Source of the DNA: Hymenochaete sp. R1
Lineage: Eukaryota; Basidiomycota; Agaricomycetes; Hymenochaetales; Hymenochaetaceae
Direction: 5' to 3'
Assembly (NCBI GenBank): GCA_019400425.1
Contig: JAFREE010000033.1
Span: 1 to 64,000 of the forward strand
Length of the DNA: 64,000 nucleotides
Each line of letters opens with the position of its first letter. Within the stretch, counting starts at the first letter, position 1. This document shows positions 35,154 through 46,438 of the stretch, one piece after another. A program made the position numbers and the translations under genes. The notes under the pieces are model-generated. The model was not told the origin of the DNA, did not search any database, and worked only from the letters and a program-made list of their open reading frames with translations.

Positions 35154-35522
35154 CTTGGTGCTGTGCGGGGTGTTGTGAAAAGGATATGAGGGATGAGGCG
35201 GGGCATTGTTTCATGTTTCTTTGTCTCTCATTTTTGTAGAGTTATTTTCTTCAACGTCCATGGTATATTCGCAGAGTTTGGTAATGTCAAATAGAATTGT
35301 TGTGCACTTAAAAGTCACTTAAACAGTGAGATTGGTATAAAATAGCAATAACATCGAGGAGCGAAAGTATGAAGAGGTGTATCATGAGCTGGACACGCAC
35401 GAAACATGAACATTGCACTTGATAGTTAGTTCAGACAATCCTTACAGTCGCGGTCTCTAGGCAACCCGTACAACCAAATCCAGAAAGGTATAATTCGATG
35501 AAAAACATACATCGGGCAGCAT
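35154..35522. other. Short intergenic region before the BUD13 3' end
   Basis: About 370 bp between convergent transcripts, AT-rich at 35290-35350. It is probably 3' UTR on both sides. Nothing else is seen. Confidence 0.4.
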
Positions 35523-36560
35523 CTACATATCATCGACCCTCCACTGGTAACCCTCCAAATCCGTACGTTTTCTCTCGTTTTGTTTCTGGAAGAATTTCTT
35601 CTCAAACCCATTTCCACGGTCAACGCCGTCCCATCGATACCCTGGCTTGATACCGAATCGATTTGGGGGAGGCAGAGGACCCGTGTATTCAGGTCTTCGA
35701 GGTCCTTTGGATTTCTTTTTCTGTGATAACGCGCCGTCAGTCAGTGTACAGTAACAAGGTGACTCAAAGGATCAGAGTAGACTCACTGTTAGAAACTGTG
35801 CTGCAGGATCGTTCCATCGATCCTTCGACTTCAGCTCGTCATTGAGCTCCTTGTCGTCCGCGTACACCGCCAAACCCCGATTGCGTTCCCGCTCGAGCTG
35901 GGCCGCACGCGCTGCCTTATCCTCTCTCTGCACCAGACCCTTCCCCCACTCCATCTTCTGTGCTTCCCGTTCCTCCATTTCGCGCTTCCGCCTCGCAGCT
36001 TCCGCCTTCTCCGCCTTCGTGTCAATCTTCCGCCCGGTGGCATCACGGTATACAGTCTCCTGAGCCAGACGAGCCTCCTCCTGCTCTTCAGCCGTTTCGG
36101 TCCCCCGTTGTTTTCGTTCGGCGTCCTTCTGGTTCTTTATGCGTTTCTTCATTTCAGAGGCTTTGAGTAGTCCGCCTGTGAACGTTCCGGGTTCGACGAC
36201 CTGAGGTTGTTCGTCTGGAGGAGGTGGGGTGTTCCCTGTTCTCTCACCTTCTCGTACGGTCGTCCAACCTGACCCTTCCGCATCCGCTGTACCGTCCTTA
36301 ACAGCCGCTGTTCGTCGCTTTTTGAAGCTCCTGTCAGATGCGACGACAGCTTCTGTGAATTCATCGCCGTCGTCGTTATCATTTGTGTTTAAACGACCAT
36401 CCCATCCACCATCTTCGTCTACAATCATGCTGGGGGCTGCGGCGGCGGATGATTCAGCAGCATGTCTGCGCTTTTTCTTTTTCTTTTCTGGAGCAGCCTT
36501 GGAAAGAATGGCATCCGCTTTGGGGCCTGACATGTACTTGGCTGCGAGATAGGCTTGCAT
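35523..36560 (-). CDS. Pre-mRNA splicing factor BUD13/CWC26
   Basis: Subunit of the RES complex, which with Snu17 and Pml1 joins the activating spliceosome and aids splicing and retention of unspliced RNA. Exons 36560-35787 and 35720-35523 (66-bp intron, phase 0) give 323 aa. The N-terminus is [19 protein letters not shown] followed by a Lys run (EKKKKKRR), as in Bud13. The middle is acidic/charged with long helices ([19 protein letters not shown]). The diagnostic C-terminus is entirely present only after splicing: [28 protein letters not shown] and finally YQWRVDDM. The gene is divergent from the JmjC demethylase, with about 230 bp between the two start codons. Confidence 0.93.
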
Positions 36561-36788
36561 GACGGCGAGAATGGGAGTTCAGAGGAAGACTTGTGTTGTA
36601 AAGGACAGCGCGAGGATTGGATTGAAGTAAAGTAGTAAACCATATAAGGTAATATAATACGAGGGTTAGTCCAAGTATTCGTGGGAAGATGGAATCATCC
36701 TGCGCGCGACGTCCCAAGCGCACTGCTACGGAGCCACTTTCACTTTCCTTCGTCAACGACAACGAAGACGACGACGACAACCGACGAG
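36561..36788. promoter_or_regulatory. Short divergent promoter shared by BUD13 and the JmjC demethylase
   Basis: Only 228 bp separate the two ATGs, so the core promoters of both genes must lie here or overlap the 5' ends. No TATA box is evident. An out-of-frame ATG at 36689 could act as an upstream ORF start for the demethylase, since its frame stays open past 36789. Confidence 0.4.
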
Positions 36789-39700
36789 ATGTCTTGCAGG
36801 ACGCCGTCTCTGGCCTCATCGCACGAACGCTCGACCTCACCAACACCGCCCGTTCAACCAGACCACTTCTACGGTCTCGACAACGATGACTATCATCCTC
36901 ATCCTTCGTCACCAAACTCCACAGGCCGGACTTGGCTTAGCCCTGATGACGATCCATTAGCTACGAAGGGAATACCAGTTTTCAAACCGACGATGGAAGA
37001 GTTCCAGGATTTCGAAGCATACATGATGCGTGTCGAGTGCTGGGGCATGCACTCCGGCATAGTCAAGGTCATTCCTCCCAAGGAATGGACAGACTCGCTA
37101 CCATCCGTTGTCCCTCAACTCACTTCCCTCAAAATCAGCAGGCCTATCGAACAGCACATGATTGGAAGGGCCGGTGTATTTCGACAGCAAAACATCGAGA
37201 AGCGGAAGGAGATGAGTGTTCGGGAGTGGGCGGAACTATGCGCGAAAGAAGATTATCGCGCACCAGCCTTGCACGAGGTCGGCCTCAAAGCCGCTGGCGA
37301 AAACTGCCCTTACCAACCCAAAAAACGCAAACGGAGAGCGGCGACGACCGAGGTGGATGATGCAGAGATGCAGCAGGATGTCGTGGTCAAGGAAGAAGTT
37401 GAGAACGACGCGGTACCCGATAATGAATTGGTCGTGTCTATGCCTGATTTAGCAGGAGGAACCCCCGAGGTTGACGGTAACGAGAACGCCGAACAACACG
37501 AAGGCTCAGCAGAGGCGGAAGCGGAAGAGTCACCGACGAAGGGTCGTCGGAAACGTCGAGGGCCCACAAAAGAGGAACGGGAAGCTGCCTCGGCCAAACG
37601 CTTCGAGCTCGACACTGACTTTCTGGGAACATTCAACCCTCATTATGACTGGCTCCCGCCCGGTACCGTTGCGGATGACTACACACCCTCATTCTGCTCA
37701 ACGCTCGAACGTCGATACTGGCGCAACTGCGGTATTGGTCGTGCCCCTTGGTATGGTGCAGACACTGCCGGCACGCTGTTTACGGATTCGACGACCTCCT
37801 GGAATGTCGGATGTCTCCCGTCTACTCTGTCGCGACTCCTTCCCCGCAGTTTAGCTGGCCTTCCGGGCGTCAATACTCCATATCTCTATTTTGGAATGTG
37901 GGGGGCGACGTTCGCATGGCACGTTGAAGACATGGACCTTTTTTCTATCAACTACATTCACTTTGGTGCTCCCAAATTCTGGTACGCTATTCCTCAAGGC
38001 CGGGCTCTCCAGCTCGAAAACACCCTCGCTAGTTTCTTTCCCGGAGATGCCGCCAAATGCCGCCAATTCTTGAGGCACAAGTCATATCTTGCGAGCCCCA
38101 GGCTTCTGACATCCTCCAACGCTAGGCCGAACACGCTCGTTCAGCACGCTGGCGAGTTCGTGATCACGTATCCGCACGGGTATCATGCTGGATTCAACCT
38201 AGGACTCAACTGTGCGGAGAGCGTCAATTTTGCTCTCGACAGTTGGTTAGATATTGGTAGGAAGGCCCAGGCTTGTGGGTGCGTTGGCGATAGGTGCGTT
38301 TCATTCATGCGATAAATTGTTGTATAATTCTAATCTGCTTCCAGCGTCCGTATCGATGTTGATTACCTTCTTCAAGAACGTGAGGAAGAAAGAATAAAGG
38401 AGGAAGAGTCCGCGTCTGTCAAAATTTCTACATCGAAATCGCATTCTAAGTCAAGGGCGCCTGGGGATCCAAGCAGCTCAAAGCACAGGGAATCTAAGAA
38501 GCGGAAGGCCGAGGAGCTTAATGAGGCGCAAGCTAAGAAACGCAAAATCAAATCCGAATCAACACCCTCCTTACCGCTTTCTTCTACAAATGGATTCAGT
38601 CAGAAGATTACACTCAAAGTGCCTAAGGATGGCGGCCCGTTCCCATGTTGTCTCTGTATCTCGCGCGATCATGCTTCTCTATTACGCGTGCATGACCGGC
38701 CGAGGACAAAGTCAGGCTGCCATAACTACAATCCTAAGGACAGCTCGGGTACCGAGATCTGGCAAGCACACGAAGATTGTGCCAGAATCGTCCAGGAAAC
38801 GTGGGTCGATGAAGTGGAAGGGGAGGGCGGGGCTATGGAGAAAATGGTGTTCGGTGTGGATGCGATCGTGAAAGGCAGATGGGCACTGGTGAGCTCTGTA
38901 TCGTCTATGCGTCATCAGTTAAGGGTCTTGATTAGTCTCGTAGAAATGTTCAGCGTGTCAAAAGACAAAAGACAAAATCCACGGCGCTCCTATACAATGC
39001 ACGAAGGGCAAGTGTCCCAAAGCGTTCCATATATCATGTGCCAAAAGAGGTGGAGACGATTCACGTGTCGCCTTCACCGAGCTACGGGAGATCGAAAAGG
39101 AAGTCATACTGAACGATGTGCCACTAATGAAGCCTCGGTCATCACCTCGCCCTAGTCAACTCAGTTGCACGTCGCCCACGACTCCGATATCGTCCTCATC
39201 GCAAAGTTCTAATTTTCAGCCATATGCAAATCTCGGCCCCGTACCGCTTCCGGTGTCCGCTGATGTTGCTGAAGATAGTAGCGTGGTGGACGGGACGCCT
39301 CAACCTCAAGTGTTCAAAATAATCAAGAAGATGGAATACGAGCTGTTATGTCCACAGCATAATCCAGTCAGTATATTTTCATCATTCATCCTTTCCTTCA
39401 AAATGCTTATAGACGGTCTCTTTCTTTCTTTAGCAAGTCGCTGCAGCGAAGAAAGCCAACAAAACTGATCGCATCCGCTCGGAACTGCTCAAACTTCCAG
39501 CTATGTCTCGCATCAAGCTTCGCGTCAGCTCAGGCGTGTTTGAAGTATCTCTTATTTCGGTTGATGATTACACTGGAACGGTGGAAGTTATTTGGGATGC
39601 AGGCCAGAGGCGGGTGTTTAAATGGAGCAGTATTGTATGGGGAAAGACGGAAGGTCAAGAAATTGGGCAGAAGCCATCGGTTGCGGCACCAGGTGACTCA

Positions 39701-40617
39701 AGCTTGTCTTCCCTCTTCCGATAATGTAACTAATAAACACATACTTAGTACCTGACTACGAAGCCCTGATCGTTCCAATGTCAACGTTCCCCTCAACATC
39801 TGGCGCGCCAAATCCTGGTTCTACCAACTGGCGTGCGGGAAAGTCGCCTTACCCTCAATGCTCAGTTTTCTCGGCCAGGATGAACTCCTCATGCGGGGCC
39901 TTCCAATACGGCGCCCCCTACCAACCTTACGTATATCTACCACCGCAGGGATCCACTCTGCCTAGTGGCTCAACACCGGCGACTGCACCGAGGAACACGA
40001 ATAAACACATGGCGCTGGCGGATTTCAGGGTGTATGCGACGGACAGCGATGCTGCGGATGTGAGTGCGGGGGCGGGAAGAGAGTTGTCGCCTCCAATGGC
40101 TTCGCTTATGGCCCCTCCTAGTACGGAGGCTTCGAGAGCTGTGTCGCCTCTTGCGCGGCAATTGGAATCATCGGCATGTTTGAATCCTGATCCTTCCATC
40201 TCTTCCTCAACGTCCATACCCCCCTCCGCGTCTAAACTCATCCAAACTGTCGACAGCACTTCCACCTACTCTTTCCCCTTGGATCCACAGCTCTCAACCA
40301 ATGACCTCTTAGCCCCAGCAGCACAATCCTCAAACTCAGAATCGACCTCAGTCGCTAATATCAATGCAAGCACAGACGCCAACACAAAAAATCCCAGTCG
40401 TGATTCAAAGGGCGCACACACGGCTGCAGCAGCAGAGCTAAGACGAATTGCTGCGTTGGACCCAGAGAAGCTGCAGGAGGTACTCGAGGCGCAACCCCAT
40501 TTGCGGGGTGCGCTGGAGACAATCTGGGAACATCCGTCGATGCGGGAGAAAGTTGAGCAGGCGCAGGGGCGGGAGGTACAAAGCCGGGAGGAGGCAGCCG
40601 TGATTGCTGGCGCGTAG
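36789..40617 (+). CDS. JmjN/JmjC/PHD histone lysine demethylase, KDM4/Rph1-like
   Basis: Removes methyl groups from histone H3 lysines (H3K9/K36 in the family) using Fe(II) and 2-oxoglutarate. Exons 36789-38293, 38345-38888, 38944-39366, 39434-39692 and 39749-40617 give 1199 aa. JmjN: GIPVFKPTMEEFQDFEAYM. JmjC: YLYFGMWGATFAWHVEDMDL supplies His and Glu iron ligands, PKFWYAIP the cofactor lysine, and YPHGYHAGFNLG the last His. An extended PHD-type zinc module starts FPCCLCISRDH and, across an intron, continues KCSACQKTKDKIHG and CPKAFHISCAKRGG. A basic nuclear signal (KKRKIK) precedes it. A Tudor-like SGVFEVSLISVDDY segment and a Ser/Pro-rich tail follow. The first in-frame ATG was used; codons upstream in that frame start only with GTG. 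Confidence 0.9.
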
Positions 40618-41391
40618 TCAGCGTACCTTCTCCGGATGCACATTTGGAATTTTGGAACTGCTGTTCGGCGTTTGTCTTTCTTTTGTTTCGCGTCTTTGTT
40701 TGTTTCAGCGCTCGAGGATGGTGAGAGCTGGCCATCGTTGACCCCGTTTATTCATCTTTTTTTTCGTCCCCCCTCTTCAACCAAGAGAAAAGTGACCCCA
40801 CTCCTCATTCACCTTACACATACACACTCGTCTCGATCTCGGATTGGATTTTTTGACCTCGGGCCAGCCCCTCTCCTCCTCTAGGCCATCCTGTAAACTA
40901 TTGCTTATTATCGGATTTACTCTTTCCCCCTTCGTTTATCCTTTATCGTTTGCTGTCTACATCACTTGCGTTTTCTACTCTTCGCTGAAACTTTCTGAGA
41001 TTTGAAGCAAGCCTCAAATTTTCGTACTTATTTCTTTTCCTTTTCGTCTCTCTTCCTCTGTCTTATTTCTGTTAGCTGTGTTAAGTTTCCCATATTATGT
41101 ATTTGATATAGTACATATCGGTGTATAGAATAATCAGAGCCTACGTTTCGAAAGGAGCTTTCTCACACAAAGGACGGATCAGGGGACTTAAATTGCTTCA
41201 TTTCATTAATATTGGCACTTCTACGAAAGAAAGGAGGGAGCACCCTGGACAAGTGTACTACGGTACTGCTCAACAGCGGAGGAAAAATAAACAAGAACAC
41301 GAAATCGAAAGCTCAACCACACTACGTACCAAGCCCTAAACAAAATTCCCTCCTTCCCCCCTCCCCTTCTCCACAATAAAACAAAAGCACA
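40618..41391. other. Intergenic region between convergent JmjC and AIF-like genes
   Basis: T-rich on the plus strand to about 41070, fitting the demethylase 3' UTR. It is then neutral up to the 3' end of the AIF-like gene. No gene is seen. Confidence 0.4.
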
Positions 41392-43595
41392 TCAAGCCCA
41401 CATCCCCTCCTCGCTCACGGCATGTATCCCAAAACTCGCCCACGCACGCCCAACGTCCAGATCATCCGCCTCATCGACGTCCTTCCGTCCAATCTGGCCC
41501 CCGATCTGGTATGCGCTCCGCTGGCCGATGCCCAGCGACACTTTGATCGCCGGAGGGCCGGGAACGTAACTTTCAAGTTCAAGCTGTCTACTTTTCGCTT
41601 CTGTTTCCGTCGTGGATGTGGGCATGGGTGCGTGGGAGGATTCCGACGTAGATTCGGATTCTTCCTCCTCTTCGCGCTTGACGAGTCGCAAGATGTTGCG
41701 TGCAGCGACCTCTGCTTGCCAATAAGCCGTATGTCCAGCTTTGATCGCCCCGAATGCGTCGGCAGCGTCCCCGACAACAAAAATGTGGCCGAACGGCGTG
41801 TCGGGGAGCGCCTGCGTTTCGTACTCCTCGTCCTCGGTTTCCGAATCTGCTTCTTGTAAGATGGACGAAGAGTCGCGTGATGTAGAATCGGAGGATTCGG
41901 AACCCGAGGTGAAAGGGCGATCGGAGAAAGAGAGGGAACTGAAATCGAGTTGCTCTACTGTGTATGACGACTCCGGTTCCGTAGGTATAACGCCGAGTTG
42001 CATGGTCGGAAGCACGTATGCGAGCTTTGACGTGGAATCCACGCTCTGGGGAGCCATTTCCCGTAAGATATCGGTGTTTGGAGTTTGGCCGGTACATAGA
42101 AGCTAGTAGAACTACCGTGAGTAAAAGTTGAAACAGTGAAATGTCGCGTCGTGCACAGGAAATGATCGAAAAGGTAACTCACGAGCATATCGGCGGCAAC
42201 CTCACGGCCAGTGACAGTCCTAACGACACGCTGACCGGCTTCATTGACCTTGGGGGTCTTCGGAACTGTAGAAGCAAGATCGAGCCGCTCGCCGAGGATG
42301 AGATCAATTTGCAGCTCTTCCATCGTCTTCAACACTGGTGATGATCACAGTTAAGAAAAAAATGTGCCGCGTATATGAAAGCCTGACTGACCTTCTGAAT
42401 GAAGATCATAATCGAACTTCGGGAGAAGTCGGTGGCGCGAGTGCAGGAGCGTGACAGTCTTCTCGGGGTACAGAGATTTGATGTCCGTGGCAAGTTCTTT
42501 GAGTATTTCTCATTGTCAGTGGAAGTCGCGACGATATTCTCAACGGCGACGATGCTCACGAATACCCAAGGCGCCGCCACCGACACACAAAACGCTCCCT
42601 GCGGCCTTGATACGTTGCTGACACCGTCTCAACCAGTCAATGCCCTCAACTTTGGTCCCACCATATTCCTTCGGAATTTGACCCTTCTGTTCGGCCTCCC
42701 GCTCTATGTCCTCCTTGTTCGTAACGTTCTCGTCGTCCCGTTCGGGCACAGCGACAACATCTCCCCTTGGAGCCCAGAGGTCGATGGGCTCGGGAAGCCG
42801 ACTTCCTAGTGCATACACAACATATTTGAAAGGAATCATCGTCGAAGGGAAACCGAGGTTGGGGATTGATCGGTCGAGGGTGACAAATTCGGAGTTTAGA
42901 CTGACAACCTTTGCGTGGAGAATGAGGTGTCGAGAAGGTGCAGGTTCAGGCGATTCCTCAGTTATGTGTTCGTAGACGCCATTGTATGGAATGACTGAAA
43001 GTAGGTATGTGAGTAGATGGCGCAGGTGTGTGGTATGGGTTAAAGCTCACAGGTCTTGTGCTCGTGCCCTGACAGAACAGCGAAGCGTGGGACGCAATAG
43101 AGATCTGAACGCGACTGTTAGCTCTGCATGTTTTCTCTATGGAAACGAGAAAAGAGAGCATATATAAAAGACGAAAGGACGCCCTGGTAGGTAAACAGAT
43201 GCCAACCATCCTCTGGGGAATGGCTAACCGACAGGTGCATCATACTCGACGTATCCACGTAGACAAAGCCACGGGGCATCGTTTGAAAGATCTCCGAGGA
43301 CACGAAAGAAAGATTTGAGTGAGAAGGAAAGTATACGCACGGTTTGCGTGACTGTAAGCAAAAAACACAGTCAGCGAGATCAAGAGATCTATACGCCATA
43401 GCACGCACCTGTTACGATCTATCATAATGACCCGGTAGTTGCTCCCCAGCCCGCGCGCGAGCAAATGCGCCGCTCGTACACCTAGAAACACGGATTGTGT
43501 GCGCAAGCACTATGTGAGCGTCCGCGTATTGGCATGCAAGATGATGAAAGACACGTACCGCCGTAGGAACCACCGAGCACGATTACATTCTGCAT
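41392..43595 (-). CDS. AIF/AMID-like FAD-dependent NAD(P)H oxidoreductase, 8 exons
   Basis: Exons 43595-43559, 43481-43409, 43351-43341, 43104-43051, 42994-42560, 42496-42392, 42334-42183 and 42102-41392 give 525 aa. The N-terminal FAD Rossmann motif, MQNVIVLGGSYGGVRAAHLL, forms only when exons 1 and 2 are joined. SHANHLYCVPRFAVLSGHEH spans the 11-nt third exon. The NADH motif is SVLCVGGGALGIQLA and the second FAD motif is IFVVGDAADAFGAIKAGH. A Ser/Asp/Glu-rich insert (TSGSESSDSTSRDSS) before it is unusual. Family members are oxidoreductases linked to regulated cell death or ubiquinone reduction. No presequence is seen, so the protein may be cytosolic or loosely membrane-bound. Confidence 0.9.
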
Positions 43596-46438
43596 ATTTC
43601 TAAGATAAGAAGTCTATAGTTTGAAGGAATGAAAAAAGCAAAGCGTGTCGAAAGACGACGACGAGAAGGGACGGAAGAGGTGGGAGGGAGGTAGGGAGAG
43701 AGGCAGGCTGAGGAGGAGGGACTGGGGGACCGAATGGTTGTGGTGAGAGGTAAGGGATATTAATACTGTCTGCGGATGAGCCGGAGTAAAAATAAAATTC
43801 AAATTCAGATCGCGTATTTATCAGATTACCCTCACTTGCCTTATATGGAAGGCAGCTACATCATCCCTCCAACTCTTTCCGCTGACTAATCATTGCCTTC
43901 CTTCTTTCATCGGGAAGATCAATCCACATTTACATCTCGAGCGACAAGTAACTTCGATTTTATTTTCTTTCTGTCTTTTAACTGAGAATTTAGACTGGTC
44001 TGGACTGAAGGCAAACCCCGGAAATCTCACGTCGCTCGGATCCGACACGACTCTCACACAACCCTATGCGCATTCTTACACGATTCTGTGGGCAATTTCT
44101 CATGTGCCATAGCGACACATCTAGCCGCGAGGATTTCGAGCCTGTCGACGTGGACGTCGGACGACTTGCTATAACTCAAACAAATCACAGCAGTCGCCGC
44201 GCCATTTCCTCTGATTGCAATGGACGTCTCCCTCAGAACCACCGCCCCACCCCCAAGGAACAAACGAAGGCATCGAACGACTTTCGGTTGTCCGACGCCG
44301 ATGACCCCAAGCATCAGCAGCAGCTTGTACTCGTTTCTTCAATTCATCCCTCCATTTCCTTTCTTCGCCAGATCGCAAATGCCAATCTCGCGAGGCTCTC
44401 GCCTACCCAGCCTAACCTTGCGCACCCACCCGCGCGGGAAATCTGATAACTTATTCCCATCTGTTTCATCTAATCAAGGGACGGTTCATCTATCTGTATC
44501 CAAGCCGAGTCGGCTGCTGGGGTGGCCCGGTCGATCGCCTATAATTCATTAATGTCCAAGTGTAAAACTGGCCTGACTTTTGCCCATAGGCTCATAAGAC
44601 TGGACGAATTGGAGGTGACCTCGCCTCGCTGCGTAGGATCGCCAATCGGATAACAAGAAAACATAGATCAGACCAAGAATACATACAAACACCGACAACG
44701 GCTTACCAGTGGCTTACCGCACAGAAATAAACAAAAAATTGAGTAGATCGGAGTTTATCAGACAAGATAAGCGCATTAGCCACGCGTCTACTTGTTCAGT
44801 ACTTCCATCGCATCGCTAGCTAGGCTGGCGGGATAAGTATAGTCACAATCATTGCCGTATATAGAATAAAGGTATGGCTCTGACCTTTATCTCGAGCGTA
44901 AAATCCAAGAAACAAGTTTAATAGTATGATGACTCAAAAATGGCGGTAACTACTGCTGACTGACAGGACGAAAAATAAAATAAATGATTGCGCCAGATCA
45001 CAGACAGGCTGAGACAGCGCACGTTATAGAACAGAAACGCACCTTCACTTACTTCGTTAGCAATGCACGTATATCGTATCAGTAATCTGTCAACTAATAC
45101 GGTTTGAGTTTAGACAGTAAGTGAATACATTAGTCATCCACAAGTGAGATATATCAGTCACCGACACCAGGCCGATGATTCTCATGAACACGATGACGGA
45201 TGAAGAGTGAGAAGAGGAGAAAAGGCATTCTGGTCTTATGAAACAGATAAGTTGACCAATGCCGTCCGGCCAGAAAAACGGAGCTTACAAAGCCGTACAC
45301 GTACACCGTATCTAGCACACTGTTCTTTGATTTTTTTACAATACTACACGGGTATAGAGGCCTTCCGTCCTTTTTTCAAATATTGTTCTTTCACCTTGCT
45401 TATATCCCAACCCAGCAACACCCATTTTCGCGTTCCCTCCGAGTCTGCAGCAGGGGCTCTTCGTGGAAAGTCGCGGAAAGAAACGAAAAGAGTTTTCCGA
45501 ATGTATGACGAATCGATCACGAGGGAATATCAAAAAGAAAGGAAAATAATATCGTATTGATCTCGAGGAAACGAAAGGAAATAAAAGAATGTAAAAAGGG
45601 AGTCCTAGCAAGTACAGATACGGTTAGGGATATATTCTTGTTTCGAAAAGACTGTAGACTGCAAAATGGTGGGTGGATGTTGTGTTATTGACTGTCAAGG
45701 GTCGACAGAAAAAGAAAGGAAAAAAAAGGGGGGGGGGATGCGTGTGAAGTCCGCCAGCTTCCGTTGCCCGTCCGGTGTTATCCTTGCTCTGACTCATCGA
45801 TGCCAAAATCATTGACTCGCAAACATCCGAACGGTGGCAACGGCAGCGAAAGGCTGTTGCATTGAGAAGAGACGGAGACAGAAGGAAGGCGAGGGAAGGT
45901 AAAGAGTATAATTAGCATAACGATCTACACCATCCAAAGACCCGGCTTTGTTTCCGAGTCGGGGATGTAAGGGGTTATTAAGGAGCGCACGGAAGGAACT
46001 CGGAGTTTGGATTGCTTGCAGGTTTCAGGGAAGGAAAACGAACGAGAGAATGAGGCGAAGGTTCAAACGCGGAGAAAAAAAGAAGGAAAACCGAGGACGG
46101 GCCAGATGAAACAATGTTAGACCAAGGACGACCGAACAAACAGTATGTCATGTGCGCAGGGTCATAGAGGCGAAATAGAAGCAAAAAATACCAATGGGTA
46201 ACTCTGGAAATGGAGAGAAGAAAGAACGTCGCTCATCGTGCACAAAGCCGAGAAAAAAGAAAAAAGAAGGCGTATGAAACTAAAGTTGCCTGATCGAAGA
46301 GGGAAAGGGAAAGACATTCCGTCAGCCCGCAAAGGACCGGTCGTCATTGTGTTGTAAGTGTATGTAGAGAAAACGCAACGTCCACATGATTTTTTTACAA
46401 CAAGATCGTCGCCGTGGTACGGGAAAAAAAGGTCAATG
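43596..46438. other. Gene-poor stretch of 2.8 kb
   Basis: No coding region is supported between the AIF-like start and the KIN1 stop. Open frames (44066-44552 plus, 45336-45611 minus) are short and lack domain content. There is an A8/G10 homopolymer junction at about 45721-45739. It probably contains the AIF promoter, a long intergenic spacer and the KIN1 3' UTR. A non-coding RNA cannot be excluded. Confidence 0.4.

Noticed and set aside
36681..36788. Upstream extension of the JmjC demethylase frame
   Set aside because: The extension begins with GTG and has no in-frame ATG before 36789.
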